64,000 nucleotides of DNA, from contig NC_087380.1 in the NCBI RefSeq assembly GCF_963675165.1, forward strand, positions 6,394,071 through 6,458,070, written 5' to 3'. Below, in pieces: positions 1 through 10,572 of the stretch. The notes under the pieces are model-generated. The model worked only from the letters and a program-made list of their open reading frames with translations, was not told the origin of the DNA and made no database searches. This DNA comes from Halichondria panicea (Eukaryota > Porifera > Demospongiae > Suberitida > Halichondriidae). The position numbers and the translations under genes were made by a program. How positions within the stretch are numbered: the first letter of the stretch is position 1; each line of letters opens with the position of its first letter.

Positions 1-69
1 GGTGACAGCTAGTATACTAGTTTCTATAATGAGCGATTACTGTATGGTGCATTTTTAGAAAAAACTAAC

Positions 70-234
70 CATCCGTTCCTGACTATATCTTCTTGATGAA
101 TGCCTTGGAAAGAATCGTTGGTACCACCTTTTCCCCCGTGTAGGTGACTCACTACTCTCCTCTGTTACACTTGTCACTGTGGGCTCAACTGTTTCCCCTG
201 GTGATGGTGTAGTCTTGGATTCAGCCTCTTCTCC
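70..234 (-). CDS. Alternative downstream exon of Death-family copy 1
   Basis: This exon begins immediately after the TAG stop of the preceding exon; the AG of that stop is also the splice acceptor. It is 165 nt, phase 0 at both ends, and has a GT donor at position 69. It encodes a Ser/Thr/Pro/Glu-rich stretch followed by a second copy of the basic motif (GKRWYQR). It would be joined only if the hydrophobic tail of the upstream exon is spliced out, probably from a GTATTT donor after the codons for HIS. The rest of this isoform lies outside the window. Confidence 0.5.
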
Positions 235-1760
235 CTATTTAAGAAGGCATACTAACCATAATAAAGCGACAAATACACTGATATGTCCAGGTGCAGATAC
301 TCTTTTACTCGTGCTATTATCGACACTCACTGCTCTTTGTGATGTTCTCCAAGAAAATAATCGCTGATACCACTTTTTTTCGTGGCTTTCTTGGATTGTC
401 TTTTCCCCTTTCTCTTCAGTATACTCTTGTCTGATCTCAGGTGATGGTACTGGGTTGATGACTCTCTGAAATGAGCAAAACTAGGGAAAGTAATATAGGA
501 GTCACAATCTCAACATACCTCAAAGATAATTTCACTTGTTGATCCATGAATTAACGACACCTTTAGCACAGAAGGAATTATTTGTGCAATTTGATCACAC
601 TGGTGAAATGATAATTGTACTATCCCTAGGAAGAAGAAAATAAGCTGAATGGAACCATCCTCGATTGAATGCAAGTGTAAAGTGTAGACAGGTACTTTAA
701 GAATCCTAGCAATAGCAGCCTTTAGATCCGGATAAATTGCAAGAGAACAAGTGTCAAGCTTGAAGCAAAATTTAACTTTTTTTTTATCATCATCCAATCG
801 GCTGATCTTGCAAGGCTCTACTTTCCATGCGTTGAGAAATTCTCTGAGCTCAATGAAATACGTAGCCAAATCACTTTGATCACTTTCAGCTCCAAACTTT
901 TCTATCACATCTTCTAGAATCTCAAAATCAAGGAATGATGAAAATGGAGAGATAATAACAAAGATTTCATCAACACTAGCAGCCCTTCTGAGATCTTCCT
1001 GCTGGTGGGCAAGCAGCATGTTACTCTCACTCTCAATCACAGCACAAGATGTTCGATACGATGTGAGGAGGGCTACCAGGGACATCAATTCAACATTACA
1101 CTTCTTTAGAGATTCTCTCGTTGCTGTTTGCAGGTTAGCAAACTTCTTCTTAATGTTTTTGATGTCGTTTGTCAGTTGCTGTTCATCGTCACTCCTATAC
1201 TTCCTTTTCTCCCTGTGGCCAGTTTTTTCTATGACGGCGGAGGAGTTGACATTTAATAATAGCTCTATTAATTATGTCTAAAACAATTACCTGGAAGACA
1301 GTACTTCAGCTCCAACTTCTCTGCTAATCGTATTTCACCAACCAGAGCTGACCGTAGAGCATCAATCAATTGTTCCCATGAGGCTCCTATTGTCACCCGT
1401 AGCCAATGGAGCAGGACTGCCTCTAATGGATTGATTTTCCCCTGTTCGATTGCATCCAGGGTATCAGGAGTCAACCTCAGCTTCAGACCTATAGGTCGCC
1501 ACTTAGCCCTCACTTCAACCAATTCTTCACATAGAGTACCCAAATCCTTTGTGTCTAAGCCTAGGTTTGTTCCTGTTCACAAACACAAATCTATATAATT
1601 ATGTTCTCCTACATAATTATAGATCTAGCTACAGCTTTTTAGGCAGAGTGTACAACAAGCAGTTAATATGAACATTTTGATACAGAGTCCAATCTAACAA
1701 TCAGAATAATTATGTCTAACCTTTCTGTTTCTGAATCTCAGGATCACCTTTAAAAGCCAT
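235..1760 (-). CDS. Death-domain protein, family copy 1 (tail-anchor form)
   Basis: Four exons are read on the minus strand: 1760-1721, 1572-1291, 1228-519 and 465-235. All junctions are GT-AG and the total is 1263 nt, an open 420-residue frame ending in TAG. Exon 2 encodes a Death domain (AKWRPIGLKL near its start, then a Leu-rich core with LEAVLLHWLR and WEQLIDALRSAL). Exon 3 begins with a charged coiled-coil-like stretch (EKRKYRSDDEQQLTNDI), then a conserved globular region containing FLDFEILEDVI and DGSIQLIFFFLG. Exon 4 is basic (KKWYQRLFSW) and ends in a short hydrophobic stretch, VFVALLWLVCLLK, which could be a tail anchor. Known: Death domains mediate homotypic assembly in apoptosis and innate signalling. 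Inferred: a membrane-associated adaptor. The first exon (MAFKGDPEIQ) differs from the other copies. No substrate or partner can be named. Confidence 0.78.
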
Positions 1761-1919
1761 ATGACTCACTGGCCAGTCCCATCATCACCGGTTTATAAAG
1801 ATACGGCAAAGCTCCTTGCCTCGGGGAGGAAGCTGGGACTTTCCCTTAAATGCTGCGCCCCCAACACATCCACAAAAATATCATTGATCAAAATTACACA
1901 CTGTCTCTATACTATACAT

Positions 1920-2085
1920 GTAGAGCTGGTTCTAGGAGAGCTAGGAGTGAGTGTTAGTAGAGTCTACATCTCTACTGAACTGCACCCTCCTGGGGGTACC
2001 CAACCTCCGCCCCTGTCCCCTCCCCTCCTGGTCCACTGTGCGTACGCAGGGAGGAGGCCCTCACTCGATCATAGCATATCTGCAA
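1920..2085 (-). pseudogene. Relic of the XRRA1 terminal exon, copy 1
   Basis: Reading minus from an AG acceptor at 2087-2086, the peptide starts LQICYDRVRASSLRT, as in the last exon of XRRA1 at 41789-41601. It then departs after a deletion and frameshift in the GTACGCA region. It lies just upstream of Death copy 1, as it does before every copy in the array. It is best read as passenger sequence from the duplication. Confidence 0.65.
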
Positions 2086-2129
2086 CTGGGGGAGGAAGGG
2101 GGTGGATATTGTCACAAAACACGGTTTAA

Positions 2130-2368
2130 TACCGTATAGCGCGAACTTTTCGAGGCACTTACATTTCGTGGAATGGCCTCTAAAAGCATTTCGTTGCACA
2201 ATGTTTGTGGATTTACTGCTTACCGGAAGCCACACGTTTAATCTTTGCACTTTATAGCAAATAATTCTAATTAAAGAATAATTTTCGTGGACTTAATTTT
2301 CATGTAGGATTGCTAACCCACAAAATCAGTGAAAATTTCGCCCCTCGAAAAGTTTGCGCTATACGGTA
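2130..2368. mobile_element. Foldback MITE with TACCGTATAGCGC ends
   Basis: The left end TACCGTATAGCGCGAACTTT and the right end, which reads as its inverse (GCGCTATACGGTA), bound a 239-bp element with no coding capacity. Its interior contains TCGTGGACTTAATTTTC and a CCGGAAGCCAC segment shared with the partial copy at about 30553-30717. It is a non-autonomous inverted-repeat element by structure; the parent transposase family is unknown. Confidence 0.7.
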
Positions 2369-2439
2369 CATTTACATGGACTTGGGAAAAACTGTGTATC
2401 ATTGGTATTGAATGAGTACAGAGCACGACTCTAATGAGT

Positions 2440-2968
2440 CACTTTGAGGCAGAGGAGGTTGGACACCACTTGACCTTTCTGCTAATTATGACCTTTTAAT
2501 TAAATTCTCTAATACCGCCCAACTAGTACAATAGTGGCCGAGGCAACACTAAATCTAAACTTTGAAGACTACCTATAGCCTCTCGATCTTTAGGCTTTAG
2601 AGTCTCAGAGTCTCTGTTCCTCGGTATTTTCCAAACTAAGAGTTTATTTCTAGTCTGTTTGTTTCTCTGTTTCCAAACAATGGTCTGTTGTGTACTAGCT
2701 GTATTCTGACTATACATGTAGACTAGTGAGGATATAGATATAGTGAGGTTAACAGGTGGTTAGAGGAACTGACAGAACTATAAGATCCTCCGAGTCTATA
2801 GATCTATAGTGTACGTGGCTTTGAGTGTTGCCACGGCCACTATTGCACTATACTAGTTGAATGAATTTAGCAGAGCGTGGGTAGTGAAAAGAATTATTAA
2901 AAGGTCATAATTAGCAGAAAAGTGAAGTGGTGTCCGACCTCCTCTAACTTTGAGGTACATGACAGACA
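2440..2968. repeat. Imperfect foldback element with ~110-130 bp arms
   Basis: The stretch 2440-2552 (GAGGAGGTTGGACACCACTT ... CAATAGTGGCCGAGGCAAC) is repeated inverted at about 2830-2965 (GTTGCCACGGCCACTATTG ... AAGTGGTGTCCGACCTCCTC). The arms differ by indels. The loop of about 280 bp has no recognisable gene. It lies between SREK1-like copy A and Death copy 1. Confidence 0.6.
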
Positions 2969-3066
2969 AAAACAACAACATGAAGTACATAATGTACAAC
3001 TCACTGAGAGGTGGATTGTGTTAAACTATAGCTAGAGATGCATTACACCACACACGCACTGTGTAC

Positions 3067-3306
3067 CTTGATCATGTCTTTGGTGGGCTCTGATGGCGGC
3101 TACAGGTACTTGTACCTCTGGTACCAGGACACGGGCCTCAATGGCCATCATTGCCTCTTTCACCTTCTTCATGGCCTCGTCCACGTCCTTCTTGGTCTCC
3201 TGGGAAGTGGGGTCCTGAGGTGGTGCAGTGTGACCCATTGGTTTGCTAGCGCCGTTGGCCAGAGCAATGGCTGGGGCTGCCAGGAACATTGCAGTAGGAA
3301 TCTCAG
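3067..3306 (-). pseudogene. SREK1-like composite exon fragment (exon 3 fused to exon 6)
   Basis: Between an AG acceptor at 3308-3307 and a GT donor at 3066-3065 the minus strand encodes FLAAPAIALANGASKPMGH fused directly to PQDPTSQETKKDVDEAMKKV. The first part belongs to exon 3 and the second to exon 6 of the SREK1-like gene just upstream. Introns 3-5 and both RRM2 exons are missing, so this is an internally deleted duplicate. The same fusion occurs at 37304-37066. A (CA)n tract lies just upstream, at about 3332-3360. Confidence 0.6.
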
Positions 3307-3327
3307 CTGCAAGGAGTGTACATGACT

Positions 3328-3331
<4 letters not shown>

Positions 3332-3360
<29 letters not shown>
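3332..3360. repeat. (CA)n microsatellite
   Basis: A short AC dinucleotide run lies between the composite SREK1 fragment and exon 6 of SREK1-like copy A. Confidence 0.9.
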
Positions 3361-3450
3361 TGTACAATGTGGTTACCATCATCATGTCTTTGGTGGCCTC
3401 TGGTGGCGGCTACAGGTACTTGTACCACCTCTGGCACCACGATACTGGCA

Positions 3451-6095
3451 TCAATGGCTATCCTTGCCTCTTTCACACTTCACCTTCTTCATGGCCTCGT
3501 CCACGTCCCTCTTGGTTTCCTGGGCAGTGGGGCCCTGAGGCTTCACTATGGCATTCTTGCTGTGGTTCACTCTGTGCAGTGGGGAGGGGTGTGGTGTGTG
3601 TGGAAGGTGGAGGGTGTGCGGTAAAGGCAGATACATCATAATATAGCAAAAGAATACAATATTACACTCACTATGCACAAAATGCACAATATTTACGCTA
3701 CAAATATCTACAATGTACTTTATAAATTGTGACTATTTCCTTGATAACACTAGGGGGTACAAAAGTGGTCACTGTAATGACATGACATGAACAGGTTTCA
3801 CTGTACATGTATGTCTATCATACAAGTTACGAGTTACACAGGCTAGTGCACGAGATGTGTACCAGAATAGGGTGCCTCCAGGTCAGATGTACTGTACAGT
3901 AGGGAGGGGGCGTATGCATGGCAACATGTGTAGGTAGTGTGTGCATGATATGTGTGGTGTGTGCGTGTTTATGTGTGCCAAAAAGAGAAAAGAAAAACCA
4001 ATGATGACAGCAGTTGAAAAGTGCATCATTGTGACAAAATATGCTGATTATTGCTATGGCTACTACATACACACGACTTGTACATGCAGCTTGAGTGGGT
4101 GGGTGCCAACACATTCAATATCCACATACAGTAAAAGGTAGCACACTAGAACCCTGTGCCTAAATACTCTCCTCGTGAACAAGGGAGGGATGATGCACTC
4201 ACTTGATTGGACGCTCTCCAAACATGGCTCCATTGTATTGAAGGGCTATGGGCACAGACTCAGGTATCGCAAACTCAACAAACGCAAACCTAAAGAGTAA
4301 GACAAAGTGTTACTACAGCCAGTACAGTGTACATGATTGAGTATTATGTCTCTTGGATCTTTCCAGAAACAAAATTAGTCAGCAAAAATGAATAATCTGC
4401 TAAGCAGAATGGTTTACATTTAAATGTATGTGAAATCAAACCTAATAAGTTATCATTCATTTCCCTCACCTGGTGGGTTGGGTCTCGTCTCCGGCCATCC
4501 TCACGTATTTGATCTCACCACAAGGCTGGAAGAAAGTGAGCACCTGTTCAGCCGTCATGTTGCTAGCCAGGTTGCCGACGTAGATGGTGCGTCGTATCTC
4601 TTCGATCTTGGTGGGGTCTACGTTACCAGTGAGAGGGGGAGGTTGGGGGACCACCGTGCCCATCATGGATATGAGGGGGGCAGTGAGCTGGGGGGTAGGT
4701 AATATCGTATATACACATGCATATATTGACAGAGCAAAGGTATCTAATGAGAACATAACGCTGTCACCAGACATATACAACTACATTGTACATGTAAGTC
4801 TGTTGTATCTGGAAGCAAGAGAGGAATTTAAGTATATTTCGAGCGCTAAAGCTAATCTTGCATGAATAGTAACTTACAGCTGCAGGGTTCATAGCAGCTC
4901 CCATAGCCATGGAGGCTGGTCCAGTGGGTGCTGGTGCCCCCATAGAGGGAGGTGTCGGGAGGAGAGGTGCAGTGTGACCCATTGGTTTGCTAGCGCTGTT
5001 GGCCAGGGCAATGGCCGGGGCTGCCAGGAACATCGCAGCTGAACCATCAGGAATCTCAGCTGCAAGGAGTGTTAAGACAAGCATGAAGACAGTTAATACA
5101 CGTACACTGTAAGCTTGCTGTAATTACGGTCTTACACAAACTCATACAAACTCACACAAACTCACACATTTTATTCTACCTTGTATCAATGTGAAAGTGA
5201 AACGCTGTCCTTAACACTATTCAAAACTGTACGTGATTAGTCATTGTTTACTAGTTCAGAATGTTCCCACAATTGATCTTAATTATTACTGTACACCGAG
5301 TTTCTTTCCATTGCGCATTGCGAGTTTGTTTACAACGCAATATTTGAAACACAATCAGGCTTGTACAGTGTTATTCGCAATAACTACACGTATTCGAAAC
5401 CCAGTATACATGTACAGTAAGTTGATGTACAGTAAGTTGAGAATGAATGCATCACCAAGGCAACTGCCCTAGCTCACCGTGTCTTGATCGTGCTATGATG
5501 AGAGCTCTGTCTATGAGCACAGTGTTGCTAAGGTGGAGACAAGCAGCTGCACTGTCTTCCTCCATGAAGTTGATGAAGCACACCTTGGAGGGGACACTCA
5601 GAGCAGCAAACTCCCTGCATGGAGAGGAGGGGGACAAAATGGAGGGTGGCAGATTATAAACAGTTTGTGCTTGATAGTTGATACCGTAAATGTACGGCCC
5701 TTACACAATAGCTGGGTGTGGTCAGGCCAACCGTTCTGACGGAGGACACACTTATTGTACATGTAGATCTAGCTCTTTACATTGATATAAAAGACCTTGC
5801 TGTACTTATAGCTTATTATCCATTTATACAATCACAATTAACAGATTTAAACATGTATATAATTATAATGGGAACAGAAGGGTTAGCATAATCCCTACTA
5901 GTCATTAGCTGGGTACTAGGTACAGGCTTTGTTTTCTCCAAATGATACCCACTCTCTCTCTCTCTCTCTCTCCACTTACTCCTCAGGGAAGAGCCTCAGT
6001 TCCTCAATGTCTCCAAAGTAACTGAACAGCTCCCTCATTTGTTGGAGGCCAGCAGAGGGCGACACATTGGTCACTTGGATCAGAGTAGTAGACAT
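3451..6095 (-). CDS. SREK1-like two-RRM protein without RS domain, copy A
   Basis: Six exons are read on the minus strand: 6095-5980, 5614-5478, 5059-4878, 4687-4470, 4289-4203 and 3571-3451. Phases agree and give 286 codons. Exons 1-2 form an N-terminal RRM (TLIQVTNVSPSAG ... SKVCFINFMEED). Exon 3 is Ala/Pro-rich. Exons 4-5 form the second RRM (RRTIYVGNLAS, GDETQPTR, FAFVEFAIPESV). The order and motifs match the splicing regulator SREK1 (SFRS12), whose RRMs bind RNA and SR proteins. After KKVK a 7-nt insertion relative to the sister exon at 3067-3306 shifts the frame and the protein stops. No Arg/Ser domain follows. It may be a truncated dominant form or a recent pseudogene. Confidence 0.75.
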
Positions 6096-7437
6096 GGCTA
6101 TCTACTATACTGTACAGTTTCTATTCCATGTGCTGAGTGCTGAGGCTGAGGTTAAATATTCGATCTTTACCCAATACACTTTTGTTTGTTTTTACAGGGG
6201 AGACCCTTATAGAAAACCTTCTGTACAGTTGCATGGTTAAATTTAGCCTCGATACCAGGCCACACTTCCCACTTCACTTAGGCTTCTTTTCTATGAAGGT
6301 CGGTGAAGGAGGCTAGGTTCAATTCAGTACAGACATTACATGCATGTACAGATCTAGCTATACCTACAAATGTACATTATGGGTTTTCTAGATAAAAATG
6401 CGTTAGAATTGATTTACAAGATGTGAGGCTGAAGGGCTATACTGACTGACATGTAGATCAACAGAAAAATAAACATACAAAAAGACACGAGATGTTAAGT
6501 GACACTATACGTACCTACATGTATCAAGAAGGCACACACACACACAACCACAATTAACGTTTTAGACTGACTCAAGTTTGACTATTATTTGGTGAGAAAC
6601 TGCAATCAGGGCCAGTCTGTGGGTAAAGAATGTATATAATAGCGGCCTGTCAATGTTAAATGTTTAATTTATTACTGGTCAATTACAGTGGGTTTATCAC
6701 CCTGTCTGCCCTATTGACCTGATATAGGTAGTTCGTACGATCACTAGATGATTGGTGTAGAAATATCGTCACGGCTTTCAATGCAGCTTTCACCACTGTG
6801 GGTAGAAAGCAATCAGTGATCATCAATGTACGCAGTAAGTAATTACAAAACCAGCCACATCATAATAATTATTGTGACCACTGGTGTCATACGTTATGAA
6901 TAATTATGAGAAGCTAAATTGGAGTGCTGAATTTTCAAACACTTCAATACGATCATGGTGGTATTATACTAGTTGGGCGGAGTCCAACCAAAGGTAATTG
7001 CCAGTATAGGGAATAGCAAGTGGCCCGCATTTCATGGCGAGTTTTGTGCAGTAAACATCTAGCTAGCAATCCGTGCCAAACTAAACGACTGGTATATCGA
7101 GGTGCTGTACTTGAGAGAGCCGGAATAGCGAGAGTCTATTATATTGTTCAGTGGTGTGGTAACGTTCACAAATGTTCTGTTAGTAGAATGTATCAATCAT
7201 CAGTAGTCACCATGCAATGTACTGTGTGAGGAGACAGCTAGCTACCACGCTACTACATACTTGCATATGAGTCTAATGTGAACTTCAAGTCATTACCATT
7301 GTCAGATATCTTAATTAGCGGTCGATCACTGAATACTATGACCCGGTGTCATAGTTAATTTATTTAGTGATCAATCACGATGTACAATTAACAAATACCA
7401 TGACCCTCGTGTTACCATTGGTGTCATACAAAGATAC
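6096..7437. other. Region between SREK1-like copy A and the tail exons of Death copy 2
   Basis: I see no gene here. The sequence is paralogous to 12506-13370 and 25774-26640, including the shared stretch around GAGAAACTGCAATCAGGGC, and so belongs to the duplicated unit. It includes a partial pogo-like MITE at about 6990-7145. Confidence 0.6.
6990..7145. mobile_element. Partial pogo-like MITE
   Basis: The sequence from GGAATAGCAAGTGGCC to CCGGAATAGCGAGAGTCTA matches the right part of the fuller elements at 26624-27020 and 13968-14325. The left half with the other terminal repeat is missing or diverged. Confidence 0.5.
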
Positions 7438-7503
7438 CTGTGGTAGACTATCTGAAACAGAAGGGGTCAATCGTGAACCCAGTTGAGTCCCTGGATTTGG
7501 ATT
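7438..7503 (-). CDS. Tail mini-exon of Death copy 2 (phase 0-0)
   Basis: A 66-nt exon follows the recurrent acceptor context TTCTACCAACAG and ends in CAG before GTATCTTTG. It encodes a Pro/Ser-rich peptide beginning NPNPGTQLGS. It is one of a family of symmetric exons downstream of the Death genes; actual splicing to copy 2 is not shown by sequence alone. Confidence 0.45.
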
Positions 7504-7785
7504 CTGTTGGTAGAATGTAAATCAGAGATCAGTATTCTACTACATAATTATACTCGTATAGTCATTAATCAGTGGTCGATCACCAACACATGACCCTACA
7601 CGGTACGATGATAGCTGGAGGAATCACTATAACTTCACTATATTAGCATTTAAGAATACATTACCTCAAAATGACCAGTCACCATTGCTGAAGGAAGATT
7701 TATTTGTTGAAATGATTGTTCCTACAAAGACAAGTATAGTTACTGTACTTATAAAAATCATAACCCTAAGACTAAAGTATTATAC

Positions 7786-8011
7786 CATAGATGGTGGTGG
7801 TGATTGTGTCTCTTGTCTTTGAGGTAGCTGTTGAGGTGACTGTTGAGACAAGTATAGTTACTGTACTTATATAAAAATCATAACCCTATTATACCATAAT
7901 TAGTGGTGGTGATTGTGGTGTCTCTTGTCTTTGAGGTGGTGGTGATTGTGTCTCTTGTCTTTGAGGTAGCTGTTGAGGTGCCTGTTGAGATTGCTGTTGA
8001 GGTGACTGTTC
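7786..8011 (-). CDS. Tandem Gln/Pro-rich tail mini-exons of Death copy 2
   Basis: Two symmetric phase-0 exons lie at 8011-7895 (117 nt) and 7839-7786 (54 nt). Each follows a CAACAG acceptor and ends in ATG before GTATAAT. They encode related Gln/Pro repeats (SPQQLPQRQETQSPPP), so the exon and part of its intron were duplicated. Copy 2 is itself frameshifted, so these may no longer be translated. Confidence 0.45.
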
Positions 8012-8391
8012 CTGTTGAGGTGGATTGTGAGATTACGGAGATTGCTGTTGCCGTGGTTGTTGATAGAATGTAAATGTACTGTGAAGTGACAGTTAGCTAG
8101 TGTACTACTATAGTAGTTGTAGTTTTGCAGTGTTCACCAATGTGAGGTAACAGCTATATAGTACACTATTAATTGTAGTTTCTTCCTTTATTCGTATAAA
8201 TGAGCGATTACAGTACAATAAAAAAACTTACCCGTGCATGTCTTCTTGATGAAAGCCTTGCAAACAATTTTTGGTGCCACCTTTTCCCCCGTGTAGATGA
8301 CTCACTACTCTCCTTAGTTACACTTGTCACTGTGGAGTCAACTGCATGTATCCCCTGGTGATGGTGTAGTCTTGAGTTCAGCCTCTTCTCC

Positions 8392-9954
8392 CTATTTAAG
8401 AAAGCATACTAACCATAATAAAGCGACAAATACACCAGGTGCAGGTACTCTTTTACTCGTGCTATTATCAACACTCACTGCTCTTTGTGATGTTCTCCAA
8501 GAAAATAATCGCTGATACCACTTTTTTTTGTGGCTTTCTTGGATTGTCTTTTCCCCTTTCTCTTCAGTATACTCTTGTCTGATCTTAGGTGGTGCTGGCT
8601 TGCTGTGAGCAGGAGATGGACTTCTATCCTCTCTCTGAATGAGCAAAGCTAGGGAAAGTAATATACGAGTCACAATCTCAACATACCTCAAAGAGGACTT
8701 CACTTGTTGATCCATGAATTAATGACACCTTTAGCACAGAAGGAGTTAGTTGACTTAGTTATGCAATTTGATCACTTCTGAGAGCCATAATAGGTTACTG
8801 GTACAATCTCTAGACAAAAGAAAATAAGCTGAATGCAACCGGGCTGAATCGAATGCAAGTGTAAAGCATTGACTTGGACTTTAAATATCCTAGCAATAGC
8901 AGCCTTTAGGTCGCGATACATTGCAAGAGAATCAGTGTCAAGCTTGAAGCAAAGTTTAACGCTTTTTTTTATCATCATCCAATCGGCTGATCTTGCAAGG
9001 CTTTACTTTCCATGCGTTGAGAAATCTTCTGAGCTCAGTGAAATACTTAGCCAAATCACGTTGATCACTTTTAGTTCCAAACTTTTTAATCACATCTTCT
9101 AGAATCTCAAAATCAAGGAACGACCAAAATGGAGAGATAATGACAAAGATTTCGTCAACACTAGCAGCCTTTCTGAGGTCTTCCTGCTGGTCAGCAAGCA
9201 GCATGTCACTCTGTTTATGAATCACAGCACGGGACGATCGATACGATGTGAGGAGGGCTACCAAGGACATCAACTTAACAATCTTCTTCTTCTTCAAAGA
9301 TTCTCTTGTTGCTGTTTGCAGGTTAGCAAACTTCTTCTCAATGGTTTTGATATCATTTGTCAGTTGCTGTTCATCATTGCTCCTATAGTTCCTTTTCTCC
9401 CCGTGGCCAGTTTCTTTGGGGGGGGGGGTTAACATTAATAGCTCTATTATAAACATACAAATTTACCTGGAGAACAGTATTTCAGCTCCAACTTCTCTGC
9501 TAATCGTATTTCACGAACCAGAGCTGACCGTAGAGCATCAATCAGTTGTTCCCATGTGGCTCCTATTGTCACCCGTAACCAATCAAGCAGGACTGCCTCT
9601 AATCGAATGGACGTTATGCTTTTCTCTTGTTCGATTGCATCGAGGGTACCAGGAGTTAACCCCAGCTTCAAACCTATCGGCCGCCACTTAGCCCTCACTT
9701 CAAACAATGCTTCATATAATAAGCTGTAAATCACTTGTCTCTAGACCTGTACATAAAAACAGACCATGTCATACGTAGTGCTGTGTGACATATGTGTGTG
9801 AAGGGTACAACCATGCACATTTATTATATAGAGCTATATATTTACTATCATTATTATATATATAGCTAATCTATACATGTCAATCTAAATAAATGGTCCA
9901 ACCTTCTATCTCATCCCTGATCACTTCAATCTTAGTAGAATCTTTTGAGGCCAT
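8392..9954 (-). pseudogene. Death-domain gene, family copy 2 (frameshifted)
   Basis: The exons correspond to 9954-9903 (MASKDSTKIEVIRDEIE), 9746-9467 (Death domain), 9413-8687 (conserved region) and 8634-8392 (basic tail with VFVALLWLVCFLK). Two breaks are seen. At the start of exon 2 the frame continued from exon 1 hits TGA just before EALFEVRAKW, because of a local insertion and a changed upstream segment. In exon 3 the poly-A run after LDDDKKK shifts the frame at about 8960. The following alternative exon is also shifted by an insertion near 8345. Unless there is an assembly error this copy cannot make the full protein. Confidence 0.7.
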
Positions 9955-10069
9955 GAATGCAAGCTAGCCAGGCGAGGGGGACTCTCCCTCTGCAGGCTGC
10001 CCACATTGACATCATCAACTTTAATAACAACACTATCATCAAAATTACCATCAAAATTACACAGTGCTG

Positions 10070-10260
10070 TCTCTAGATCTATAGTAGCAGTGTTTCTAGG
10101 AGAGCTATAGGAGTGAGTGTTTGGGCATCTTTACTGAACTGGCCCTGGAGGTACTCGGGTACCCGACCTCTGCCCCTGTCCCCTCCCCTCTTGGTCCACT
10201 GTGACCGTGGTACGCAGGGAGGAGACCCTCACTCGATCATAGCATGTCTGCAACTGTGAG
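10070..10260 (-). pseudogene. Relic of the XRRA1 terminal exon, copy 2
   Basis: The minus strand carries LQTC-type sequence around TGCTATGATCGAGTGAGGGT, homologous to the XRRA1 last exon, ending near the CTAGAAACACTGCT segment. The middle is altered (GTACCCGAGTACCTCCAGGG). It lies immediately upstream of Death copy 2. Confidence 0.6.
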
Positions 10261-10572
10261 GGGAAGGACAGTGTAAATAATTATAATAATTATCGCCACA
10301 AATGCAACAAATTGGTACAAATCAGTTGATTAATGATTAAGTTGATATTTCTATGTTTGAATGCTCCTGGGCAAATTCTTTTGTTTCTGGACAAAATTAT
10401 ACTTCAGCTATAGACACTTTATTGAATGTGGACGTTAGCGGTTAGAGATACTCACCTACCGAAAAGAAACTATTAAATTTGAGAGGATGTGTATGTACAA
10501 TACTAGCACACTAGAACCCTGTGCCTACACTCTTCCTGTGTGCATGTGATGCAGGTGTAGTGATGCACTCAC

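Noticed and set aside
1018-1281. Plus-strand open frames over Death exon 3 (also at 9217, 16732, 35144, 39755)
   Set aside because: They recur only because the minus-strand exon is duplicated; the plus frames differ in length and show no domain.
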